DNA of 12,542 bases from Elusimicrobiota bacterium. GTDB lineage: Bacteria; CG03; SLGR01. The stretch covers positions 1 through 12,542 of the forward strand of contig JAAZFS010000048.1 in assembly GCA_012511615.1 (NCBI GenBank), read 5' to 3'. Within the stretch, counting starts at the first letter, position 1; every line of letters begins with the position of its first letter. Below the pieces are notes generated by a model. That model saw only the letters and a program-made list of their open reading frames with translations. It was not told the origin of the DNA and ran no database searches. The translations under genes were made by a program, and so were the position numbers. Positions 1 to 6,800 of this stretch are shown here, one piece after another.

Positions 1-910
1 GGATAACCCCCTCCCTACCATCAAACCCATCAAGCTCAGTAAGAATTTGGTTAAGCGTCTGCTCACGTTCATCATGGCCACCACCGAGGCCAGAAAACCT
101 GGAACGCCCCACAGCATCAAGTTCATCAATAAAAATTATACAAGGTGCATTCCTGCGACCATTGGCAAAAAGATCCCTTATCCTAGAGGCCCCAACCCCC
201 ACAAACATTTCTACAAACTCACTCCCAGATGTGGAGAAGAAGGGAACATCGGCCTCACCAGCGATTGCCTTGGCCAAAAGTGTCTTGCCAGTTCCTGGAG
301 GTCCGTAAAGAAGAACACCTTTGGGAATTACCCCCCCAAGACGGGTAAATTTTTTGGGGTTTTTCAGGAATTCTACAATTTCCATCATCTCTTCCTTGGC
401 TTCATCGAGTCCGGCAACATCGTTAAAAGTTATATTTGGTCCAAGACCCTTAACATGCATCTTTGCCCGGGAGCGCCCAAAAGACATAGCCTGTTTACCA
501 CCTGAATTCATTCGGCGCATTATAAAAATCCATAAGAGAATAAAAAGCAAAAAAGGCCCAAAGTTAAAGATAGCCATCTGAACCCAATTTTTCGCAGTAT
601 CCCCTTCATAGGTAATGCCATTAGCCTGCATATCCTTAACAAGATCAGGGTCGTACATAACTCCGGTCTCAAACAGAACGCTGCTTCCATCAAGGTCTGT
701 ATAGGACCCAGTAATTTTCTCTTCTCCGACTTTTACATCAGCCAAGCGACCAGCCTCAAGCTTTTCACGGAACTGACTATAGGGTATACTTTCAACCTCA
801 CTACGGGCCCCAAGATAATTTGAGAAAAGTACCGCAGCAATGATAATAAAAAGCCAGAGAGAAAGATTTTTATGAAACTGCGGAGATTTTTTCTTTGTTT
901 CAGCAGTCAT
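1..910 (-). CDS. ftsH: ATP-dependent zinc metalloprotease FtsH, N-terminal part (cut by window edge)
   Basis: FtsH is a membrane-anchored AAA+ protease that extracts and degrades membrane and short-lived cytosolic proteins. I translated 303 residues from ATG at 908-910. They show a first membrane segment (about 16-34), an extracytoplasmic domain (about 35-110), a second membrane segment (about 112-131), then the AAA domain. That domain has Walker A GPPGTGKT (203-210), pore-loop residues FVGVGASR (236-243), Walker B IIFIDE (258-263) and the family signature GGGHDEREQTLNQ (276-288). The reading frame is intact to the window edge; the second region of homology and the HEXXH zinc-protease domain would lie beyond base 1. 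The start codon overlaps the hpt stop as ATGA, and AGGAG lies 6 nt upstream. The gene is last visible in the tilS-hpt-ftsH run. Identity is certain; only its end is unseen. Confidence 0.97.
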   Translation of the reverse strand, partial: MTAETKKKSPQFHKNLSLWLFIIIAAVLFSNYLGARSEVESIPYSQFREKLEAGRLADVKVGEEKITGSYTDLDGSSVLFETGVMYDPDLVKDMQANGITYEGDTAKNWVQMAIFNFGPFLLFILLWIFIMRRMNSGGKQAMSFGRSRAKMHVKGLGPNITFNDVAGLDEAKEEMMEIVEFLKNPKKFTRLGGVIPKGVLLYGPPGTGKTLLAKAIAGEADVPFFSTSGSEFVEMFVGVGASRIRDLFANGRRNAPCIIFIDELDAVGRSRFSGLGGGHDEREQTLNQILTELDGFDGREGVI

Positions 911-1461
911 TTGTTTCTCCTATAAATCTCAGGCTTAAGTGTCGCAATGTAGGGTATATTTCTGTACTGCTCTTGATAATCCAGTCCATAACCCACAACA
1001 AATTTATCCGGAATCTCAAAGCCAAGGTATTTTACATCTACCGGTACCCGACGAGCGGAAGGCTTTGATAGAAGCGAGCATATATTATAGCTTGCAGGCC
1101 GGCGGGTCAGAAGGTTATCCTTTAGGTAATCCATTGTAAGGCCGGTATCTACAATATCCTCAATTAAAAGAACATGCCGGTCTGTAATGGATTCCCTAAG
1201 ATCCATTATCATCTTTACTATCCCAGAGGTTTCCGATGCTCCAGCATAAGAGGAAACCGCAATAAAATCAATTGAACATCTGATTTCAATTTCTTTCATA
1301 AGAGCAGCAAGAAATACAACACTTCCTTTTAAAATTCCCACTAGCACAGGACTTTTACCTCGATAATCTTCATTAATTTGCCCTGCCATTTCTTTAACTT
1401 TAGCTTTTATTTCATCCTGAGAAAGAAGTATTTCCAGCGTATCATTTTTTATATTATCCAT
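907..1461 (-). CDS. hpt: Hypoxanthine phosphoribosyltransferase
   Basis: This 184-residue protein salvages hypoxanthine (and usually guanine) by joining the base to PRPP to give IMP or GMP in the cytoplasm. The PRPP-binding loop is clear at residues 98-110 (LLIEDIVDTGLTM), with the paired acidic residues E101 and D102. The N-terminal LVGILKGS (40-47) and the C-terminal GYGLDYQEQYRN (157-168) are typical of bacterial enzymes of this length. The ATG start lies inside the end of tilS (8-nt overlap) and the stop overlaps the ftsH start as ATGA, so translation of all three is probably coupled. The tilS-hpt-ftsH order is widespread in bacteria and supports the call. No unusual residue was seen. Confidence 0.96.
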   Translation of the reverse strand: MDNIKNDTLEILLSQDEIKAKVKEMAGQINEDYRGKSPVLVGILKGSVVFLAALMKEIEIRCSIDFIAVSSYAGASETSGIVKMIMDLRESITDRHVLLIEDIVDTGLTMDYLKDNLLTRRPASYNICSLLSKPSARRVPVDVKYLGFEIPDKFVVGYGLDYQEQYRNIPYIATLKPEIYRRNK

Positions 1462-2857
1462 TATCTATCACCTTTATTTTAAGGGCTTTTCTGGTATTAT
1501 CTGTAATTGGAGCATCCGAACTCCGCCTAAAAGGCGCCAACCAAAGTATTACTCCGCCAGATTCAACTATAACCGCCCTCTCTCTATCTCTCCGCGGAAC
1601 TTTCATATCAATGAAAAGGTCCTTAACTTTCTTACTGCCGCACATCCCAAAGGGGTTTATTCTATCACCGTCTCTCCGAGAACGTATATGAATACTTTCA
1701 AGATTAATTAAATCAGCATCAAAATATTCAAGACTTTTATCTGTAAAATCTGCTCTCGCCGGATCGACGAAGGTAAGGATAAGTGTCCTACCTGAGCCAG
1801 GGATTTCTACAGTGTCGCCAGACCTTACATTAATACAGTAATCTAAGTCTTCAGCTGTTTTTTTCTCAAAAATCAGCCCTCCGTATTCTATTCTGGCAGA
1901 CCATCCTTCGCCTATTTCCAGAGCCCCTATAGTTGAAGGAGAGGATATCATTTTATCCAAGATAAGATTCTTACGATAATCCAGATCAACTGGGGCAAGC
2001 AGTCTCAAGAGACGACGTCTCATCCATAGATTATATCTTATAAACTCCTCTATTTCAAGACGTAAATAATTTTTTTCACGAATTATTTTTAATTTTTCGT
2101 GAGCTTTCTTTACTTCAGAACAAAGATAGTCTTCCTCTAGGGAGAGAATATCAGCAAGGTCCCTCAAATTTTCGGTGACCGAAGGATTAATTTCTCTCAT
2201 AATAGGCAAAAGTTTCCATCTTACAAAATTCCTTCGATACTTTAGATCTCTATTGCTTTTATCAAACATGTAATCCTGACCAATATCTTTAAGATACTGT
2301 AAAACTTGTTCAGATGTGGCGCTAATAAAGGGACGCTTTATGCTCCAGCCCCCATCAAGAAAAATTTCCTTACGAACGCCCTGAAGTCCGGTGCGGCCAC
2401 TTCCTGATAATACCCTAAGAAGAAGAGTCTCAGCCTGATCATCGGCAGTATGTGCAGTGTAAATAACTCCGGGCGGTTTTTTCCCTGAAACATAGTCACG
2501 CATTTTTTCATATCTCAGTATTCTGGCAGCCTCTTCTATGGAACAAGATTTTTTTTGAGCATAGCCCTTTACATCAAGAAGAAAGGATTCAAATCTAAAG
2601 TTATACTTTGCCGACAAGTTGCGAACGAAATCTTCATCCAATGATGCTTCCTCTCTCAGAGAATGATTAAAATGAACAACCTCGGGTTTATAAAGGAAAT
2701 CAGCGGAAATTTCAGCTAGAGCGCAAAGAAGGGCTGTAGAATCTTTTCCCCCAGATACCATAAGAATAATTGGAAGAGAGGGATCAGTCGCTTCGCAAAG
2801 AATTGTTTCGAGAGGCTGCACTAGGCGCCTATTCTTCCAAGGAATCTCTAACCCCAA
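1454..2857 (-). CDS. tilS: tRNA(Ile)-lysidine synthase TilS
   Basis: TilS converts C34 of the CAU anticodon of tRNA-Ile2 to lysidine, which makes the tRNA read AUA and accept isoleucine. The N-type ATP pyrophosphatase P-loop SGGKDS is at residues 35-40, followed by the Rossmann-like catalytic domain with HTADDQAETLLLR. The last 80 or so residues (about 389-467, including RRDGDRINPFG and KKVKDLFIDMKVP) match the C-terminal TilS domain. The start is uncertain. The longest form begins with TTG at 2857, overlaps the lipoprotein by 29 nt and has no clear ribosome site. GTG at 2819-2821, 7 nt past the lipoprotein stop and preceded by AGG, would give 455 residues and looks at least as good. Both keep the catalytic domain. 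A CAT-anticodon tRNA lies upstream, but it resembles elongator Met rather than the TilS substrate. Confidence 0.94.
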   Translation of the reverse strand: MGLEIPWKNRRLVQPLETILCEATDPSLPIILMVSGGKDSTALLCALAEISADFLYKPEVVHFNHSLREEASLDEDFVRNLSAKYNFRFESFLLDVKGYAQKKSCSIEEAARILRYEKMRDYVSGKKPPGVIYTAHTADDQAETLLLRVLSGSGRTGLQGVRKEIFLDGGWSIKRPFISATSEQVLQYLKDIGQDYMFDKSNRDLKYRRNFVRWKLLPIMREINPSVTENLRDLADILSLEEDYLCSEVKKAHEKLKIIREKNYLRLEIEEFIRYNLWMRRRLLRLLAPVDLDYRKNLILDKMISSPSTIGALEIGEGWSARIEYGGLIFEKKTAEDLDYCINVRSGDTVEIPGSGRTLILTFVDPARADFTDKSLEYFDADLINLESIHIRSRRDGDRINPFGMCGSKKVKDLFIDMKVPRRDRERAVIVESGGVILWLAPFRRSSDAPITDNTRKALKIKVIDNG

Positions 2858-3326
2858 ATAAGCCGCAAATCACCCAGCCCCTGGATTCCTTAGAAAAGTT
2901 AATTTTTTGTGGATAGCCTTCGACACTCAACACAACATGGTCGGAGGGATTTGACCCATTTTCTTTGCTGCTTGACTCAAAGCTGAAGTTTTCTTCATCG
3001 AGAGGAGGCCCATAGGGCACGATCCCCCTACCAAACACATAGGCCATTCGCTTAGTCTTACTAAGACTTTCGTAAACACCCTCTTCACGGTCGGCTGGTA
3101 TTCTTTCAAAGTTTGTTTCAAACCATTTCCAATCCTTTTTGGAAAAACAACGAATTACTCGTCGATAATGCCGAGGGTCAGCAACTACAGAAAGAGTTTT
3201 GGACTGTTCAAGGTATGTTTCATAGGTTGCTTCGGGTGAACTATAGTCATAGAGTCCCGTCTGTTGACAGGCAGGAAGAAAAGCAAAAATTGGGATGATA
3301 AAGATTAGTCTTAAAATAGATTTCAT
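2829..3326 (-). CDS. Small lipoprotein of unknown function
   Basis: I do not recognise the family. The 165-residue product starts with a basic tip and a hydrophobic stretch ending in FLPAC (residues 16-20), a signal peptidase II lipobox with cysteine 20 as the predicted lipidated residue; proline at -2 is not the usual choice but is tolerated. The mature part starts with a linker and SSPEATYETYLEQ, a region resembling small secreted NTF2-like or DUF4878-type lipoproteins in which a helix precedes a curved sheet. It contains about six aromatic residues around DWKWFETNFERI and ends in a WVICGLFGVR strand. The ATG start at 3324-3326 is preceded by GGA in the last unit of a 12-bp repeat array. 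The gene overlaps tilS and heads the tilS-hpt-ftsH run, which suggests co-transcription rather than a shared function. Confidence 0.8.
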   Translation of the reverse strand: MKSILRLIFIIPIFAFLPACQQTGLYDYSSPEATYETYLEQSKTLSVVADPRHYRRVIRCFSKKDWKWFETNFERIPADREEGVYESLSKTKRMAYVFGRGIVPYGPPLDEENFSFESSSKENGSNPSDHVVLSVEGYPQKINFSKESRGWVICGLFGVRDSLEE

Positions 3327-3328
3327 AA

Positions 3329-3497
3329 GTTTTTCCGAAAGTTTTCTCCAGATATTTCTCTAGGTATTTTTCCAGATGTTTCCCTAGATATTTCTCTGAG
3401 TATTTCCCTAGATGTTTCTCTAAACATTTTCCCAGATGTTTCCCTAGATATTTCTCTAAACATTTTCCCAGATTTTTTTCTAGATGTTTTTCCGAAA
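3329..3497. repeat. Array of 14 degenerate 12-bp tandem repeats
   Basis: Fourteen consecutive units of 12 bp (one of 13 bp, at 3341-3353) read on the plus strand close to RTTTYYCYAGAT. Units such as GTTTCCCTAGAT recur at 3378 and 3438. A 17-base segment, GTTTTTCCGAAAGTTTT, recurs at both ends (3329-3345 and 3486-3502). A 36-bp higher-order period is visible between 3414-3449 and 3450-3485. On the transcribed minus strand eight units carry a GGAAA core, like a weak Shine-Dalgarno site. The array fills the space between the tRNA 3' end and the lipoprotein start. The period is too short, and there are no unique spacers, for a CRISPR array. Confidence 0.9.
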
Positions 3498-3502
3498 GTT
3501 TT

Positions 3503-3579
3503 TGGTAGCGGAGGAGGGATTTGAACCCCCGACAAACGGATTATGATTCCGCTGCTCTGACCAACTGAGCTACTCCGCC
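3503..3579 (-). tRNA. tRNA-Met (CAT), elongator type, CCA encoded
   Basis: The minus strand folds into a full cloverleaf: acceptor GGCGGAG with CTCCGCT (G1-U72 wobble), D stem GCTC/GAGC, anticodon stem GCGGA/TCCGT with loop ATCATAA giving anticodon CAT, T stem GGGGG/CCCTC around TTCAAAT, then discriminator A and an encoded CCA at 3503-3505. CAT can mean elongator Met, initiator Met or Ile2. The acceptor stem with G1-U72 and the GGGGGTTC...CCCTC T arm match elongator tRNA-Met as I recall it from Bacillus. The initiator would lack a 1-72 pair and carry three G-C pairs in the anticodon stem, so Met is preferred. Confidence 0.92.
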
Positions 3580-3939
3580 ACAGTAATTGATAATACATAT
3601 AATAAATTAAACCTTATTTTGCAACATAAAAGAAGCTTCCTTAAATCTTGTCATCGAATTTGAAAACTTTATTTTGGATTTATTAAAATCTGGAATTTGG
3701 ATGGTCTCCTAGTAGGATTGTACTGGTTATAGATTTTTTATGGATTAGAATTTCAAAAGTACAAGAAGATAGTTTTCTCTAAGTAGTTGTCAAATTGAGT
3801 GAAATACTCACTCATCCAATATCGATTAATAAAAACAAAAACTCTAATTGAACCCACGAAAGATAATTTCTAAATGAATCAGAGCTTTCAACAGGGGGAT
3901 TAGACAGAAATGAAGTATCAGGAAATTTAGAGGTTTTCA
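3580..3939. other. 360-base stretch without a recognised gene
   Basis: I see no protein gene on either strand. The region is AT-rich and separates the Ogg2 gene from the tRNA. It holds the weak tRNA promoter above, and a perfect TTGACA (3788-3793, minus strand) with TATCTT 16 nt downstream (3766-3771). A 6-bp inverted repeat, GAGTGA-AATAC-TCACTC at 3797-3813, lies 3 nt upstream of that TTGACA. No hairpin with a U-run that would terminate the ogg transcript was found. Confidence 0.6.
3596..3624 (-). promoter_or_regulatory. Possible tRNA-Met promoter
   Basis: TTGCAA at 3619-3624 (4 of 6 to the -35 consensus) is 17 nt upstream of TATATG at 3596-3601 (4 of 6 to the -10 consensus). The predicted start near 3589 gives a 10-nt leader before the mature tRNA 5' end at 3579. 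The match is weak and rests on spacing and position. Confidence 0.35.
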
Positions 3940-4575
3940 TCAACGAAAGAAGAAACCTGTTTGCATATACCAAAAAATTAAATCCAGTGCTTCAATTGGC
4001 ACCCCTATATCATGAGCATAGTTTTTCATTTTTTGCTCAATCTCTAAGTACACAGAGGGTGTAATATTTAAAGGAAAATCTTCTATCACATTTCTCGTCT
4101 TTAATCCCTTCAATATGTGTCGATCTAAAATGGCAAGTTCAGTTCCGCGACCTATATTTCTCATAAAATGGCTTGCCTCCTTATACCCTAATCCTTTTAT
4201 GTCTGCAGCAAGTGTACCCCTCATTTTTCTGTCATCTTTTTCACTGAGATATTCTTTTATACTAACTCCTCGACTTGGTGCGAACCTACGACCAGCTTCA
4301 ACAATATAAATGGATTTTTTATTATGAAACCTAACTCCAGTTAAAGACTCTTTAATTTTTTCTATATCCGTACTGAACAATAGCCCTCTTTTGACAATCC
4401 GTTTCAGGGCGGCATCAGCGGCAATAGCACGGGACTGAGGTGTCATTAGACAGAAACAGAGCTCTGCAAAAACTTCACTGTCGCTTCCAGCTCCTTTTTT
4501 TCTAAAGCTATCAAGACGCTCTTCAATTTCCTCTCGCTTTTCTTTATATATTTTTAAAATCGGATCAGAGTTCAT
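3940..4575 (-). CDS. ogg: 8-oxoguanine DNA glycosylase/AP lyase, Ogg2 type
   Basis: This 211-residue enzyme should excise 8-oxoguanine from DNA and cut the strand through its lyase activity. The length and motifs match the compact Ogg2 class of archaea and some anaerobic bacteria. The N-terminal ELCFCLMTPQS (38-48) is family-typical. The helix-hairpin-helix region KGLGYKEASHFMRN (127-140) contains the expected catalytic lysine K132, and LAILDRH (147-153) contains the catalytic aspartate D151. The C-terminus is WYMQTGFFFR: family members usually end in lysine, which contacts the oxidised base, and here the last residue is arginine 211. The ATG at 4573-4575 has a weak ribosome site. TTGCCA-N17-AATAAA lies just upstream, so it is probably expressed alone. 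A MutY-like or Nth-like role is less likely since no Fe-S cysteines are present. Confidence 0.9.
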   Translation of the reverse strand: MNSDPILKIYKEKREEIEERLDSFRKKGAGSDSEVFAELCFCLMTPQSRAIAADAALKRIVKRGLLFSTDIEKIKESLTGVRFHNKKSIYIVEAGRRFAPSRGVSIKEYLSEKDDRKMRGTLAADIKGLGYKEASHFMRNIGRGTELAILDRHILKGLKTRNVIEDFPLNITPSVYLEIEQKMKNYAHDIGVPIEALDLIFWYMQTGFFFR

Positions 4576-5009
4576 AATTTCAATCTTATTATCTTCAATT
4601 TATTCTTTAACAGAGAATAGGTGGCAACTTAATAACTCTTTCTGTTTTCCTATCCGTTGTAGAATAAACTATCTAACGCCCTGCTCGACCGCCTCCGACG
4701 ATGAATAGATTCTTGTGTTTTCTGCAATTAACAAGTGCAGAGGGCCCCTTCTCTCTTAGGTCATATTAAATACAGGATACGAGGAATTTAGGAGCAAATT
4801 CTCAGGAAATACCGCAACAGTTATCTTAAAAGCAAGTAGAGCCCCCAGATATCTCTTCAGAGGCTAATAGCGAACGCCTTGATAATTCCCTAAACTTATT
4901 CTTTAATTCTATATTCGAATGTTAGATACCCTTTTCTTTGGAGGGATCTATATTCAAATGTTCTCCGCCGAAGACAGGTTCGATTTAACTTATTCGTGCA
5001 CCAACTCTT
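4576..5009. other. 434-base stretch without a recognised gene
   Basis: No convincing gene is seen on either strand between thioredoxin and the Ogg2 gene, and no open frame resembles a known family. It includes the Ogg2 promoter candidate, a short imperfect direct repeat TCTATATTC(G/A)AATGTT at 4908-4923 and 4947-4962, and a 5-bp hairpin CTGCA/TGCAG at 4722-4740. I found no strong U-tailed terminator after the thioredoxin stop. Confidence 0.6.
4599..4627 (-). promoter_or_regulatory. Probable promoter of the Ogg2 gene
   Basis: TTGCCA at 4622-4627 matches 5 of 6 bases of the -35 consensus. AATAAA at 4599-4604, 17 nt downstream, matches 4 of 6 of the -10 consensus. The predicted start is near 4592, about 17 nt before the ATG. 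Confidence 0.42.
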
Positions 5010-5327
5010 TTATAGAATGGAGGCAATTTTAGCCACTATAGTCTCTTTGGATGCTGCTCCCACTATCTTATCCACGACCTCGCCATCCTTAAAGAAAAAC
5101 AGTGTCGGTATACTCATTATTCCATATTCAGCAGCTGTTGAAGCTGACTCATCTATATTCATTTTGTAAACGTCAAGTTTACCTTTATACTCTTCTGAAA
5201 TATCATCAATAATTGGAGCAATCATCCGGCAGGGCATACACCAATCAGCCCAAAAGTCTACCATTACGGGAAGTTCAGAATCTATTACCTTTTCTTTAAA
5301 CTCTGCATCACTTACTTTGTCTGTCAT
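5010..5327 (-). CDS. trxA: Thioredoxin with WCMPC active site
   Basis: This 105-residue cytosolic thioredoxin has the full family length and fold. It starts with a short helix, then strand VMVDFWADWC, active site C30-M31-P32-C33, and the cis-proline P74 in MSIPTL (71-76). The active-site loop is CMPC rather than the common CGPC; the residue after the first cysteine affects redox potential and pKa in this family. It should reduce disulfides in target proteins with electrons from a thioredoxin reductase, which is not in the window. The ATG at 5325-5327 has a strong ribosome site (AAAGGGGTGAAATT). The gene stands alone, with 434 and 366 bases of non-coding DNA on either side. Confidence 0.95.
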   Translation of the reverse strand: MTDKVSDAEFKEKVIDSELPVMVDFWADWCMPCRMIAPIIDDISEEYKGKLDVYKMNIDESASTAAEYGIMSIPTLFFFKDGEVVDKIVGAASKETIVAKIASIL

Positions 5328-5361
5328 AATTTCACCCCTTTTATTTTATCTTTACAATACT

Positions 5362-5390
5362 TAAATACCTATAGCCACTAAACACTTCAA
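5362..5390 (-). promoter_or_regulatory. Weak candidate promoter of thioredoxin
   Basis: TTGAAG at 5385-5390 and TATTTA at 5362-5367 are separated by 17 nt. The -35 matches 4 of 6 and the -10 only 3 of 6. It would give a leader of about 28 nt. The stronger promoter at 5664-5691 is an alternative source of this transcript. Confidence 0.25.
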
Positions 5391-5663
5391 TTAAGATTAT
5401 AAAAACAATACATCTTCCTCAAAATTAATTTCAAGTACGCCTGCCTAGCCTCGTGAAAACAACAAATGCATTGAAACATTCGGTTGCTTTCCCCTGATGC
5501 AGCTATCATATCTCCCCCCGTAGCTGTAAAACTACTAAAGCAAGCCTGCAACTTTTATCCTTAAAGACTGATGGGGGACTTTAAAAAAGCGAAGAACTTG
5601 AGAGAAAATATATTCAAACAACCAATTCATTACAGGGGTGTCAGCGATTATAACCTCTTGGCA

Positions 5664-5691
5664 ATTATATATGGGTCTGCAAATTTGTCAA
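5664..5691 (-). promoter_or_regulatory. Near-consensus sigma-70 promoter downstream of the YibE/F pair
   Basis: TTGACA (5686-5691) and TATAAT (5664-5669) are both perfect and are spaced by 16 nt. The -35 begins 2 nt after the stop codon of the second YibE/F gene. The predicted start is the G at about 5657. This is the best promoter in the window, yet the next clear gene (thioredoxin) begins 330 nt further on. Confidence 0.7.
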
Positions 5692-5693
5692 TA

Positions 5694-6800
5694 TTAAATA
5701 ATCCTTGATCCGATCCACGCTGATATTCTTGAAGCAATCAAAAAAGCGCAAACTCCAAATAGTGCTCGATAGACTTCGTAATTAAAAAAATCCGCATTAA
5801 TTAGTTGGGTAAAAGTAGTGATATGAAGGCTTCGGGATATTAAAATTATAAGGGAACTACCTAGATACGCTACAATCAGCGTACTTGCCATTGTAGAAGA
5901 TATCTCCCGGCCCACTCTTATGCCGACCTTGCTCAAATTTTTGTCACTAATATCAGGACTCTGCCTTCTAAGCTCCGCCATGGTGGAAGATACGCTGACA
6001 GAGGTATCCATCACAATTCCTGTTGCTCCAAGAATAACTAGAGCCGTAAGTAAGGCATTAAAAAAATCAGCCCCAGATGAGTAGTAATAATTTAAAAGTT
6101 GAATTTCTTCATAAAAAAACCCTCCCCCTATAGAAGAAGAAATAAATAGCCAAGAAACTATAACTGTAAAACCCAAACCTACGATAGCTCCGATCGCTGA
6201 AACTATACTTTTTTTTGTTAAGCCTCCGATTGCAATCATTGTCAATGCTACGACAATAACTGCAGAGAACGATGCAGCAATTATTGGAGATTTACCATCT
6301 TTAAGCGCCCCACCTATTATCTGCCAAAAAATTAAAATTCCAATAGGAAGACACAATACTGGAAAAAAAGAGCGTCGACCACCAACCATAAAAACCATAA
6401 AAATGAATATTATAGATATCAAAACTAGACCGCCCAAACGATCTTTAGAATCAACAACAATTTCCGATAAAACCCCATTTTCATCAAGAAAACTGATTAT
6501 AATATTATCTCCAGGAGTAAGGTTTCTAGCATGCAACACAAAAAATGTCTTTGCGTGCAAATCGCACCCCATATATTCTCCTGAAGTAACTTCGGCCCTT
6601 AAAAGCCCACTCATTCTTCGTGTAGGCGCCCGAAGGACTCTTGTAACTTTTGCACGAGCAAAAACTCTTCCGCTTTCAGACATTTCAACTAAAGGATGGG
6701 CGTGAAACATTCTATCTGGCCTTTCATGCCAGCTTCTGGCAGAGACTGGTGAATAGGACATAACAAAAATATATGATAAAAAACATATACACCGAATCAT
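5694..6800 (-). CDS. YibE/F family membrane protein, second of a tandem pair
   Basis: This 368-residue protein belongs to the YibE/F family, multi-spanning membrane proteins of unproven but likely transport function. It opens with a signal-like segment (about 1-21) and an extracytoplasmic domain to about residue 122. Then come membrane segments from about 123 onward, at least seven in all. The family core is recognisable in GIVMDTSVSVSSTMAEL (261-277) and GIRVGREISSTMASTLIVAY (293-312). These correspond to the GSVVDVSVSIASA and VGRDIIATMLNSLVLV stretches of the preceding gene, so the two are paralogues with low identity. The start codon overlaps the upstream stop as ATGA, which implies translational coupling. 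A heteromeric pair is plausible. Substrate is unknown. Confidence 0.85.
   Translation of the reverse strand: MIRCICFLSYIFVMSYSPVSARSWHERPDRMFHAHPLVEMSESGRVFARAKVTRVLRAPTRRMSGLLRAEVTSGEYMGCDLHAKTFFVLHARNLTPGDNIIISFLDENGVLSEIVVDSKDRLGGLVLISIIFIFMVFMVGGRRSFFPVLCLPIGILIFWQIIGGALKDGKSPIIAASFSAVIVVALTMIAIGGLTKKSIVSAIGAIVGLGFTVIVSWLFISSSIGGGFFYEEIQLLNYYYSSGADFFNALLTALVILGATGIVMDTSVSVSSTMAELRRQSPDISDKNLSKVGIRVGREISSTMASTLIVAYLGSSLIILISRSLHITTFTQLINADFFNYEVYRALFGVCAFLIASRISAWIGSRII

Larger units (their letters stand above)
5328..5693. other. 366-base stretch without a recognised gene; candidate small RNA or long leader
   Basis: A near-ideal minus-strand promoter at 5664-5691 reads into this stretch. 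On that strand there is a nested pair of stems: TTGCTTT (5537-5543) with AAAGCAA (5484-5490), enclosing CAGCTA (5521-5526) with TAGCTG (5500-5505). CCCCTG (5633-5638) could also pair with CAGGGG (5491-5496), crossing the outer stem. Two tiny open frames exist: 31 codons at 5535-5630 with no ribosome site, and 40 codons at 5387-5509 with a G-rich stretch very close to its ATG. Neither peptide is recognisable. No known riboswitch or RNA family was recognised. Confidence 0.4.

Noticed and set aside
47..581. Plus-strand open frames at 47-505 and 321-581
   Set aside because: They are the antisense of the ftsH AAA domain, which has clear motifs on the minus strand.
1..910. ftsH as a pseudogene or truncated gene
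   Set aside because: The frame is intact and simply reaches the window edge.
3329..3497. CRISPR array
   Set aside because: The 12-bp units are contiguous with no unique spacers, and no cas gene is present.
3503..3579. tRNA-Ile2 as the TilS substrate
   Set aside because: The acceptor stem with G1-U72 and the T arm match elongator Met; the anticodon alone cannot decide, so Ile2 is kept only as a minor alternative.
3323..3598. 91-codon minus-strand open frame across the tRNA and repeat array
   Set aside because: Its N-terminal part is the translation of a tRNA-Met gene (a well-known artefact ending in GVQIPPPL) and the rest is the 12-bp repeat read as four-residue units. It has no homologue-like content.
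5387..5630. Small proteins of 31 codons (5535-5630) and 40 codons (5387-5509)
   Set aside because: Neither has a well-spaced ribosome site or a recognisable composition; they are mentioned only as part of the transcript candidate.
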